Source of the DNA: Lachnospiraceae bacterium
GTDB taxonomy: Bacteria > Bacillota > Clostridia > Lachnospirales > Lachnospiraceae
Direction of reading: 5' to 3'
NCBI GenBank assembly: GCA_900759225.1
Contig: CAAEUM010000162.1
Coordinates: forward strand, 1 to 6,870
DNA: 6,870 bases
Shown here: one piece after another, positions 1-5,391 of the stretch
How positions within the stretch are numbered: position 1 is the first letter of the stretch
Layout of the letters: each line of letters begins with the position of its first letter
Position numbers and translations under genes: made by a program
Notes under the pieces: generated by a model
Seen by the model: the letters and a program-made list of their open reading frames with translations, nothing else
Databases searched by the model: none
Told to the model about the DNA's origin: nothing

Positions 1-1173
1 ACGTATGAGCAGATAATTGAGGCGGAGGGACTGGCGGCGGCGCCGGGACTGGTGGATGTCCATGTGCATTTCCGCGACCCGGGGCTGACTTACAAGGAAG
101 ACATTCACACCGGAGCCAGGGCTGCGGCAGCCGGAGGCTTTACAACGGTTGTATGTATGGCAAATACAAAGCCTATTATTGATAATGAGGAGACACTCCG
201 CTATGTTCTGGAAGAGGGGAAGAAAACCGGTATTCATGTATTAAGCTGCGTAGCCGTATCAAAGGGCTTTCAGGGAAAAGAGCTTACGGATATGGAGGGG
301 CTTTTGGCCTGCGGCGCTGCCGGATTTACAGATGACGGCATCCCCTTAATGGACGGGGCCTTTGTGCGGGAGGCAATGAAGGCGGCAGCAAGGCTGGATA
401 CGGTTATCAGCTTCCATGAGGAGGATAAAACCTTTATCAAGGAAAATGGCATCAATCATGGGGCAGTGTCAGAAAAGCTGGGAATTTACGGTTCACCGGC
501 CCTGGCAGAGGATTCCCTGGTGGCAAGGGACTGTATGATCGCATTGGAAACAGGTGCACGTATTGATGTGCAGCATATCAGCTCCGGAAATTCGGTGGAG
601 CTTGTACGCCTGGCAAAGAAGCTTGGGGCCAATGTGTGGGCAGAGGTGACCCCTCATCACTTTACGCTGACAGATGAGGCTGTGCTTACCTATGGAACTC
701 TTGCGAAGATGAATCCGCCGCTGAGGACAGAGGCAGACCGCCAGAAGCTTATTGAGGGCTTAAAGGACGGCACCATTGATCTGATCGCTACAGACCATGC
801 GCCTCACAGCTGTGAGGAAAAGGGAAAGCCATTGACTGAGGCGCCAAGCGGCATTATCGGCCTTGAAACCTCCCTGGCACTGGGCATTACCAGCCTGGTA
901 AAGCCGGGGCATTTAAGCCTTTTGGAGCTGATGGAGAAAATGAGCTTAAACCCGGCAAAGCTCTATAAGCTGCCCTGCGGACGATTAGAGGAGGGGGCAC
1001 CGGCAGATCTGGTGATTTTTGACCCCGATCAGCAGTGGACCGTGGAGGGCTTTGAATCCAAGGCATCCAACAGTCCTTTTCTTGGATGGGAGCTGACGGG
1101 AAAGGTAAGATACACGATCTGCGGCGGCAGGGTTGTATATGAGGACAGAGCGGATGGAAAAACGGAGGTTTGA
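1..1173 (+). CDS. pyrC: Dihydroorotase, class I (5'-truncated by the window edge)
   Basis: The enzyme is a cytoplasmic zinc amidohydrolase that cyclises N-carbamoyl-aspartate to dihydroorotate, the third step of de novo pyrimidine synthesis. The reading frame is open from base 1, and the upstream residues (AEGLAAAPGLVDVHVH) match the usual run into the first metal motif. The GTG at 52 is therefore an internal valine codon, and roughly 40-50 N-terminal residues lie outside the window. All expected active-site elements are visible: HVHFRDPG (His codons at 61 and 67), the TDDG aspartates near 331, FHEED (His at 415), QHIS (His at 574), MNPPLR substrate loop near 709-726 and ATDHAPH (Asp at 793). 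This set matches the Bacillus-type class I enzyme of about 425 residues, in which an aspartate takes the place of the carboxylated lysine. The stop overlaps the next gene by 20 bases, so the two are probably translationally coupled. Allantoinase or hydantoinase is less likely given the TDDG, NPPLR and HAPH signatures. Confidence 0.95.
   Translation, partial: TYEQIIEAEGLAAAPGLVDVHVHFRDPGLTYKEDIHTGARAAAAGGFTTVVCMANTKPIIDNEETLRYVLEEGKKTGIHVLSCVAVSKGFQGKELTDMEGLLACGAAGFTDDGIPLMDGAFVREAMKAAARLDTVISFHEEDKTFIKENGINHGAVSEKLGIYGSPALAEDSLVARDCMIALETGARIDVQHISSGNSVELVRLAKKLGANVWAEVTPHHFTLTDEAVLTYGTLAKMNPPLRTEADRQKLIEGLKDGTIDLIATDHAPHSCEEKGKPLTEAPSGIIGLETSLALGITSLVKPGHLSLLELMEKMSLNPAKLYKLPCGRLEEGAPADLVIFDPDQQWTVEGFESKASNSPFLGWELTGKVRYTICGGRVVYEDRADGKTEV
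1141..1144 (+). promoter_or_regulatory. Shine-Dalgarno site that sets the yjjG start
   Basis: A GAGG lies 9 bases before the ATG at 1154, inside the end of pyrC. The in-frame TTG at 1133 and ATG at 1139 have weaker upstream matches (only CAGGG), so 1154 is preferred. Confidence 0.5.
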
Positions 1174-1852
1174 TAAAATCCTTTTGGATGTAGACGGAAC
1201 TCTTCTTGATTTTAACAGCTCAGAGCGCCAGGGAATGAAGATAGTCCTGTCTCACTACGGCATTGAGCCTAAAGAAAAGCATCTTCAGCTTTACCATCAG
1301 ATCAATCAGGAGGCCTGGAGTAACTTTGAGCAGGGAAGGGTGACAAAGGAACGTCTGCTGACAGAGCGGTTTGAACGCTTTTTCGGGCTTCTTGGGAAGC
1401 AGGTTGACGGACAGGAGGCAGAAAATCTTTACAGGGCTCAGCTGGATAAATCTGCATTTTTGATCGATGGGGCGCTGGAGCTCTGCGCCTGGCTGAAGGA
1501 GCGGTATGATCTGTATATTGTGACAAATGGAACCTCATCTACCCAGTACAAGCGCCTGGCTGCTTCCGGCATTGATGCTTATGTAAAGGATATTTTTGTA
1601 TCGGAGGATGCAGGAAGCCAGAAGCCTCAGAAGGAGTATTTTGATTACTGCTTTTCAAGGATCCCGGATGCTGATCCAGCCAGGATGCTTTTAGTTGGGG
1701 ATTCCCTTTACTCAGACATAAAAGGAGCCAGAACGGCAGGCTGCGCCTCCTGCTGGTATAATCCGGGGGGCCTTGAGGCACCGGAGGATCTAAGGCCGGA
1801 TCATGAGATCAGGGTGCTGGCAGAATTGAAGAGGATCTTAGGATCGCTATAA
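1154..1852 (+). CDS. yjjG: HAD-superfamily nucleotide phosphatase, YjjG type
   Basis: A 232-residue cytoplasmic HAD phosphatase with the full catalytic set. Motif I is DVDGTLLDF (nucleophile Asp12, acid/base Asp14), motif II is VTNGT with Thr124, the motif III lysine is Lys157 in QKPQKEYF, and motif IV is GDSLYSDIKGA with Asp183 and Asp188. A helical C1-type cap fills roughly residues 20-95. The C-terminal run CWYNPGG after motif IV and the overall length are typical of the YjjG pyrimidine 5'-nucleotidase branch. That branch is known to dephosphorylate pyrimidine nucleoside monophosphates, including damaged or analogue forms. The start overlaps the end of pyrC, which supports a role in pyrimidine nucleotide balance or clean-up; this link is inference. 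Phosphoglycolate phosphatase or beta-phosphoglucomutase-like HADs are alternatives but fit the C-terminal motif less well. The in-frame TTG (1133) and ATG (1139) would add 7 or 5 residues. Confidence 0.85.
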   Translation: MEKRRFDKILLDVDGTLLDFNSSERQGMKIVLSHYGIEPKEKHLQLYHQINQEAWSNFEQGRVTKERLLTERFERFFGLLGKQVDGQEAENLYRAQLDKSAFLIDGALELCAWLKERYDLYIVTNGTSSTQYKRLAASGIDAYVKDIFVSEDAGSQKPQKEYFDYCFSRIPDADPARMLLVGDSLYSDIKGARTAGCASCWYNPGGLEAPEDLRPDHEIRVLAELKRILGSL

Positions 1853-1864
1853 GAATGGTTATAG

Positions 1865-1905
1865 AAGCAGCCCGGGATGGTGTGAAATCCCAGGGCTGCT
1901 TTTTT
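1865..1905 (+). terminator. Rho-independent terminator after yjjG
   Basis: The arms AGCAGCCCGGGAT (1866-1878) and ATCCCAGGGCTGCT (1887-1900) pair over 13 bp with one bulged A at 1892 and an 8-base loop. A run of T (1900-1905) follows at once. It ends the pyrC-yjjG transcript 13 bases past the stop codon and insulates it from the ABC operon. Confidence 0.9.
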
Positions 1906-1915
1906 AAATTCCCTC

Positions 1916-1944
1916 TTTACAAAAACACTTTAGTATGCTACTAT
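1916..1944 (+). promoter_or_regulatory. Sigma-A type promoter (extended -10) for the ABC importer operon
   Basis: TTTACA (1916-1921) is one base off the -35 consensus. After a 17-base spacer comes TACTAT (1939-1944) as the -10, preceded by TG at 1936-1937 in the extended -10 position. Predicted transcription starts near 1951, giving a leader of about 44 bases, too short for a typical riboswitch or T-box. The promoter sits between the upstream terminator and a strong ribosome binding site (AGGAGGA, 1981-1987, 7 bases before the ATG). Confidence 0.7.
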
Positions 1945-1994
1945 GGTAGAGCGAAAGAGAAATAAAGTAAGGGACTTTTGAGGAGGATATAATT

Positions 1995-2870
1995 ATGAAA
2001 AAGAGAATCTTATGTGCAGCGATATCATCTGTAATGGCAGTTTCACTGGCAGCATGCGGAGGAAAGACAGAGGAGACCACAGCAGCCAGGGCCGCTGAAA
2101 GCCAGGCTGAAGCTTCTCAAACGGAAGCAGAGACAGAGAAAACAGAGGCAGCCTCTTCTGAGGCAAAGGCCGCAGCCGGTACCCTGATCGTGGGCTTTGA
2201 CCAGGACTTCCCTCCTATGGGCTTTATGGGCGCTGACGGAGAGTTTACAGGCTTTGATCTGGAGCTTGCACAGGAGGTGGCATCCCGTCTTGGACTGGAA
2301 TACAAGCCGCAGCCGATTGCATGGGACGCGAAGGATATGGAGCTGGAGGCAGGAAATATTGACTGCATCTGGAATGGATTTACAATGACAGGCCGCGAAG
2401 CAGATTATACATGGACGGAGCCTTATATGGAAAATTCACAGGTATTTGTAGTTGCAAAGGATTCAGGGATCACATCAAAAGAAGACCTGGCAGGCAAGGT
2501 AGTTGAATGCCAGATTGACTCTTCCGCAGAAGCAGCGCTGAGCCAGGAACCGGAGCTGACAGCCACCTTTGCAGACCTTCTTACAACGGCTGATTATAAC
2601 TCTGCATTTATGGATCTAGAGCAGGGCGCAGTGGATGCCATTGCCATGGACGTGATCGTGGCTGGATATCAGATCCAGCAGCGGAATGCAGATTTCGTTA
2701 TTCTGGAGGATACCCTTTCTGCAGAGGAGTATGCCGTTGGCTTTAAGAAGGGGAATGAGGAATTAAGAGATAAGGTTCAGTCTGCTCTGGAGGAAATGGC
2801 GGCAGACGGTACATTAAAAGAGATCTCTGAAAAATGGTTTGGCGAGGACGTTACCACCATTGGAAAATAG
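1995..2870 (+). CDS. Amino acid ABC transporter solute-binding lipoprotein (family 3)
   Basis: A 291-residue extracytoplasmic binding protein that captures an amino acid and delivers it to the permease encoded next. A lipoprotein signal peptide covers residues 1-20, with lipobox LAAC and the lipidated Cys21. Residues 24-61 form a low-complexity Ala/Glu/Thr/Ser linker that tethers the domain to the membrane. The binding domain runs from about residue 63 (LIVGFDQDFPPMGF) to the end, with the family pattern GEFTGFDLELAQEVASRLG. Arg134 in TMTGRE is the expected ligand carboxylate contact, and Asp219 in AIAMDVIVAGY the expected amino-group contact. Both are assigned by family analogy. The motifs place it with polar amino acid / cystine / glutamine type binders, but the exact ligand cannot be read from the sequence. 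It is the first gene of a three-gene operon and starts at an ATG with an excellent ribosome binding site. Confidence 0.92.
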   Translation: MKKRILCAAISSVMAVSLAACGGKTEETTAARAAESQAEASQTEAETEKTEAASSEAKAAAGTLIVGFDQDFPPMGFMGADGEFTGFDLELAQEVASRLGLEYKPQPIAWDAKDMELEAGNIDCIWNGFTMTGREADYTWTEPYMENSQVFVVAKDSGITSKEDLAGKVVECQIDSSAEAALSQEPELTATFADLLTTADYNSAFMDLEQGAVDAIAMDVIVAGYQIQQRNADFVILEDTLSAEEYAVGFKKGNEELRDKVQSALEEMAADGTLKEISEKWFGEDVTTIGK

Positions 2871-2892
2871 TAGAAGATAAATCGGGTATAGA

Positions 2893-2915
2893 GGGGCCAG
2901 AGCAGCTTTGGCCCC
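2893..2915 (+). promoter_or_regulatory. Intra-operon stem-loop between binding-protein and permease genes
   Basis: GGGGCCAGAG (2893-2902) pairs with CTTTGGCCCC (2906-2915) over 10 bp, including one G.T wobble, around a 3-base loop. It is followed by AATATTTTA rather than a clean T run. It lies 22 bases after the binding-protein stop and 34 bases before the permease ATG. It is best read as a partial terminator or an RNA-stabilising 3' structure that raises binding-protein output over the membrane components, a common arrangement in ABC import operons. The role is inferred; the structure is seen directly. Confidence 0.65.
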
Positions 2916-2933
2916 AATATTTTATGAGGTAAA

Positions 2934-2940
2934 GGCAGGT
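2934..2940 (+). promoter_or_regulatory. Likely Shine-Dalgarno site for the permease
   Basis: GGCAGGT, a one-base variant of GGAGGT, ends 9 bases before the ATG at 2950. It is a modest site, compatible with lower translation of the permease than of the binding protein. The in-frame TTG at 2908 lies inside the hairpin and is not a credible start. Confidence 0.4.
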
Positions 2941-2949
2941 AGTTGGGAT

Positions 2950-3609
2950 ATGGGCAAAATGACAATGCAGCAGATGCTTTTGCAGCTGATAGAGGGAATG
3001 GGGACAAGCGTGCAGATTTTTGTAGTGACGCTGGTTTTTTCGCTTCCACTTGGCCTTCTGGTGGCTTTTGGCAGGATGTCAAAAAATAAGCCCCTGCAGT
3101 TTCTTGTAAAGGGCTATATATCCGTTATGAGGGGAACGCCTCTGATGCTGCAGCTGATGGTGGTTTATTTCGGCCCTTACTATTTATTCAACATTAAGGT
3201 GGGGAACGGATATCGCCTTTGGGCTGCCCTTATTGGTTTTGTGATCAATTATGCAGCTTATTTTGCAGAGATTTACCGCAGCGGCATACAGTCTATGCCT
3301 CAGGGCCAGTACGAGGCGGCAAAAATCCTTGGCTACAGCCGTTTCCAGACCTTCTTTAAAATCATCCTGCCCCAGGTCATAAAGAGGATCCTTCCCTCAA
3401 TTACCAATGAGGTGATCACGCTGGTAAAGGATACCTCACTGGCATTTACCTTAAGCGTAGCAGAGATGTTTTCCATTGCCAAGCGGCTGGCGGCTGCTCA
3501 GACAACAATGCTTCCCTTTGTGGCAGCAGGTATTTTCTATTATGTGTTTAACCTGGTTGTAGCTGTGGGCATGGAATGGATTGAGAAAAAACTGGACTAT
3601 TATCGGTAG
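2950..3609 (+). CDS. Amino acid ABC transporter permease, HisM/GlnP type
   Basis: A 219-residue inner-membrane permease of the polar amino acid importer group. Hydrophobic segments lie near residues 19-41, 58-78, 88-108, 155-172 and 190-212, matching the usual five-helix core. The cytoplasmic EAA loop, which docks on the ATPase, is visible at residues 122-141 (EAAKILG through KIILPQ) with the conserved Glu122, Gly128 and Pro141. The segment MRGTPLMLQL near residues 52-61 is also typical of the family. Only one permease gene is present, so the transporter is expected to use a permease homodimer. The stop is 20 bases before the ATPase start, indicating one transcript. The start was set at ATG 2950. 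Methionines at 2959 and 2965 are alternatives, and the upstream TTG at 2908 was rejected because it falls in the stem-loop. Confidence 0.92.
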   Translation: MGKMTMQQMLLQLIEGMGTSVQIFVVTLVFSLPLGLLVAFGRMSKNKPLQFLVKGYISVMRGTPLMLQLMVVYFGPYYLFNIKVGNGYRLWAALIGFVINYAAYFAEIYRSGIQSMPQGQYEAAKILGYSRFQTFFKIILPQVIKRILPSITNEVITLVKDTSLAFTLSVAEMFSIAKRLAAAQTTMLPFVAAGIFYYVFNLVVAVGMEWIEKKLDYYR

Positions 3610-3613
3610 AAGC

Positions 3614-3620
3614 AGAGGAG
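3614..3620 (+). promoter_or_regulatory. Shine-Dalgarno site that sets the ATPase start
   Basis: AGAGGAG lies 9 bases before the ATG at 3630. The in-frame TTG at 3621 directly abuts this site and so cannot be its start; ATG 3630 gives the expected N-terminus (MKLLELNHVEKSFG). Confidence 0.75.
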
Positions 3621-3629
3621 TTGTGGATC

Positions 3630-4394
3630 ATGAAGCTGTTGGAATTAAATCATGTGGAAAAGTCCTTTGGGGATTTAAAGGTGATCAAGGATATCTCCAT
3701 GAGCGTGGAGGAAGGGGAGATCGTTTCCATTATCGGGCCTTCCGGTTCCGGGAAATCCACATTGCTGCGCTGTGCAACCATGCTTGAGACTATGGATAGG
3801 GGACAGCTGGTTTATCTTGGAAAAAAGGCAGCCTGGACAGAGGAAAACGGACAGGTGGTGTATGCCTCAGGCCGGGGATTAAAGGAGATCCAGAGCCAGT
3901 ATGGGCTGGTGTTCCAGAATTTTAACCTGTTCCCTCACTATTCTGTTATGAAAAATATTACGGATGCGCCGATTCATGTGCAGAAACGGGATAAACGCCA
4001 GGTTTATGAGGAGGCACAGGAACTGCTTCGCAAAATGGGGCTTCAGGATAAGGCAGATGCTTATCCCTGCCAGCTTTCCGGGGGGCAGTGCCAGCGGGTT
4101 GCCATTGCAAGGGCCCTGGCCTTAAAGCCTAAAATCCTGTTTTTTGACGAGCCTACCTCCGCCCTGGATCCGGAGCTTACAGGTGAGGTTTTAAAGGTGA
4201 TCCGTTCTTTGGCTGATCTGGACATTGCCATGGTAATTGTTACTCATGAAATGGCCTTTGCCAGGGATATTTCCAACCGGGTCATTTTTATGGCAGGCGG
4301 TGTTATTGTGGAGGAGGGTACGCCAAAACAGGTATTTTCTTCTGATAATGAACGTACCAGAAGTTTTTTGGGCCGTTATGGAAACCTGGGCTGA
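3630..4394 (+). CDS. Amino acid ABC transporter ATP-binding protein, GlnQ/HisP type
   Basis: A 254-residue cytoplasmic ATPase that powers the importer as a dimer on the permease. The motifs are complete and in order: Walker A GPSGSGKST (36-44), Q-loop Gln96 in VFQNFNLFPH, signature LSGGQCQRVAIARAL (149-163), Walker B ILFFDEP with catalytic Glu174, D-loop SALDPE (177-182) and switch His206 in VTHEM. The run FNLFPH after the Q-loop is characteristic of polar amino acid importers. The signature has Cys154 where most family members have Gln; the functional Ser and Gly residues are intact, so activity is expected. A region at about 64-88 between Walker A and the Q-loop is longer than in minimal GlnQ proteins, as in HisP-like members. 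It is the last gene of the operon. No clear terminator follows within the next 130 bases. Confidence 0.95.
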   Translation: MKLLELNHVEKSFGDLKVIKDISMSVEEGEIVSIIGPSGSGKSTLLRCATMLETMDRGQLVYLGKKAAWTEENGQVVYASGRGLKEIQSQYGLVFQNFNLFPHYSVMKNITDAPIHVQKRDKRQVYEEAQELLRKMGLQDKADAYPCQLSGGQCQRVAIARALALKPKILFFDEPTSALDPELTGEVLKVIRSLADLDIAMVIVTHEMAFARDISNRVIFMAGGVIVEEGTPKQVFSSDNERTRSFLGRYGNLG

Positions 4395-4456
4395 ACTGTT
4401 ACAAGGATTTCTTTCTTCATGAAGTCGTAAGGGAAAAGTTATTGAATTTGGTTCCG

Positions 4457-4462
4457 TATAAT
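4457..4462 (+). promoter_or_regulatory. Possible -10 box for the small lipoprotein gene
   Basis: A perfect TATAAT occurs 68 bases before the lipoprotein ATG. No good -35 is seen 16-18 bases upstream (the sequence there is A-rich, AAAAGTT), so this is either a weak or activator-dependent promoter or chance. Because no terminator separates this gene from the ABC operon, read-through is the alternative source of transcript. Confidence 0.35.
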
Positions 4463-4513
4463 GGTAAGCTCTAACAAACAGGAAATATGGGCGCAAAGGC
4501 GCTTTATGGGAAA

Positions 4514-4519
4514 AGGAGG
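4514..4519 (+). promoter_or_regulatory. Shine-Dalgarno site that sets the lipoprotein start
   Basis: A perfect AGGAGG lies 10 bases before the ATG at 4530. This choice puts a typical signal peptide (MMRRIFYIALL) at the N-terminus. Starting upstream at ATG 4461 would add 23 mostly hydrophilic residues ahead of it. Confidence 0.8.
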
Positions 4520-4529
4520 AGTGAACATT

Positions 4530-5162
4530 ATGATGAGACGGATTTTTTATATAGCCCTTTTGACCATGATGACCATATCATTTGGAACGGCGTGTTCCAA
4601 AAAAACAGCGGATACGGAGACGTCTGCTCAGGTGGAAACAACGGAAAGCCAGAAGGAGGAGACAACAGCCCAGGCTGAAACGAAAGATACCACAGAGGAA
4701 AGCAGGCAGGAGGAAAGCGGCCGTTATCATATGCTTCAGGGCACGATTACAAAGGCGGCAGAGGACGGCTCAGCCTTTACATTAAAGGCAGATGACGGGA
4801 AGGAATATGAGATGCTCCTGTCCCAGATCGGGGATGTGGAAACAGAGATAACAGCAAATAAGCAGATTGCGGTTGCATGGATTGGCGAGGAAGGGGCAGA
4901 CTTAGAGGATATGGATCTGGTGCTGGCGCTGCCGGAGCAGGAGGAATGGTCCATTCTTACAGAGGCAGGAACAACCACCTCCAATTCTATGAGTACCTTT
5001 TCCATTAAAACTCAGGATGGCCGGGAAATAAGCTTTATCAAGGATAACTGCCTGGTGGAGGAAGGAGCTCTCTCCTCTGACAGCGGTGATGAGGTGGAGG
5101 TAGTTTACGTTACCTCCCAGGGCTTTCATTTCCCACTGGAGATAAAAAAAGCAGGAAAATAA
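4530..5162 (+). CDS. Small lipoprotein of unknown function with two repeat units
   Basis: I do not recognise a named family. The 210-residue product has a lipoprotein signal peptide (MMRR, a hydrophobic core at 5-18, then GTAC with Cys22), so it is predicted to be anchored on the outer face of the membrane. The lipobox is non-ideal because Gly rather than Leu is at -3. Residues 23-65 form a Glu/Thr/Gln/Ser-rich linker. The folded part appears to hold two related units, about 70-118 and 146-195, each with the pattern GT, then Ser-x-Phe-x-(Leu/Ile)-Lys, then Asp-Gly-(Lys/Arg)-Glu, ending in a Val-rich strand. This suggests two small beta-rich (perhaps OB- or SH3-like) domains. The gene follows the ABC importer on the same strand with a 135-base gap and is closed by its own terminator. 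A link to the importer is possible but unsupported. Confidence 0.8.
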   Translation: MMRRIFYIALLTMMTISFGTACSKKTADTETSAQVETTESQKEETTAQAETKDTTEESRQEESGRYHMLQGTITKAAEDGSAFTLKADDGKEYEMLLSQIGDVETEITANKQIAVAWIGEEGADLEDMDLVLALPEQEEWSILTEAGTTTSNSMSTFSIKTQDGREISFIKDNCLVEEGALSSDSGDEVEVVYVTSQGFHFPLEIKKAGK

Positions 5163-5181
5163 AATAACGGGGAATGAGGAT

Positions 5182-5231
5182 GCTCCGGGCGGCTGGTTTG
5201 CAGTTTGTGAAACAGCTGCCCGGGGCGTTTT
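5182..5231 (+). terminator. Rho-independent terminator after the lipoprotein gene
   Basis: The arms 5182-5195 (GCTCCGGGCGGCTG) and 5213-5226 (CAGCTGCCCGGGGC) pair over 14 bp with two G.T wobbles around a 17-base loop, followed by GTTTT. The stem is strong but the T run is only four bases, so some leakage is possible. Confidence 0.75.
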
Positions 5232-5237
5232 ATATGT

Positions 5238-5287
5238 AACAGTTTTTCCGCCCTCTGAACGGTTGCTTTTTATTTATGGGAACGGTT
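5238..5287. repeat. Cluster of three AACNGTT motifs upstream of the MATE promoter
   Basis: AACAGTT (5238-5244) and AACGGTT (5258-5264 and 5281-5287) are spaced 20 and 23 bases apart, about two helical turns. The latter two extend to GAACGGTT. Each motif is a short odd-length palindrome. They end 19 bases before the -35 box, where an activator or a second regulator could bind. No function is established. Confidence 0.35.
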
Positions 5288-5306
5288 TTTTACGGAATTT
5301 CCTCTC

Positions 5307-5335
5307 TTGACATTTATCCGAAATCGGATTATAAT
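5307..5335 (+). promoter_or_regulatory. Perfect consensus sigma-A promoter of the MATE efflux gene
   Basis: TTGACA (5307-5312) and TATAAT (5330-5335) are both exact consensus with the ideal 17-base spacer. Transcription should start near 5342, giving a leader of about 50 bases. The ribosome binding site is GGAGAG (5380-5385), 6 bases before the ATG. Such a strong promoter in front of an efflux gene implies it is normally held down by a repressor. Confidence 0.9.
5316..5329. promoter_or_regulatory. Operator box 1, in the -35/-10 spacer
   Basis: ATCCGA-AA-TCGGAT is a palindrome with 6-base arms, filling most of the promoter spacer and touching the -10 box. Size and placement fit a dimeric repressor such as a MarR- or TetR-family protein. 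The regulator itself is not encoded in this window. Confidence 0.7.
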
Positions 5336-5342
5336 ACCTCCC

Positions 5343-5356
5343 ATCCGATTTCGGAC
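5343..5356. promoter_or_regulatory. Operator box 2, at the predicted transcription start
   Basis: ATCCGA-TT-TCGGAC carries the exact reverse complement of 13 bases of box 1 (5317-5329 against 5343-5355). The boxes are 27 bp centre to centre and bracket the -10 element with a 13-base gap. A repressor on both would block polymerase binding and early elongation. Confidence 0.7.
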
Positions 5357-5391
5357 AATAGCTCTGGGATGGGCAGAATGGAGAGTTAGAC

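Noticed and set aside
52..54. GTG as a start codon for dihydroorotase
   Set aside because: The frame is open upstream and encodes the conserved approach to the HVH motif, so this is an internal Val codon in a gene cut by the window edge.
1988..1993. TATAAT just before the binding-protein ATG
   Set aside because: It overlaps the spacer after the Shine-Dalgarno site; transcription from it would begin inside the coding region, and a better promoter lies at 1916-1944.
1945..1994. Riboswitch or T-box leader for the amino acid importer
   Set aside because: The predicted leader is only about 44 bases with no conserved structured elements.
2908..2949. N-terminal extension of the permease from TTG 2908
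   Set aside because: The TTG lies in the 3' arm of the hairpin, has no well-spaced ribosome binding site, and the added residues do not resemble the family N-terminus.
4490..4507. Hairpin-like GCGC/GCGC sequence in the lipoprotein leader
   Set aside because: The stem is only 4 bp and has no T run, too weak to call a terminator or riboswitch.
4461..4529. Upstream ATG 4461 for the lipoprotein
   Set aside because: It lacks a ribosome binding site and would bury the signal peptide behind hydrophilic residues; ATG 4530 has a perfect AGGAGG.
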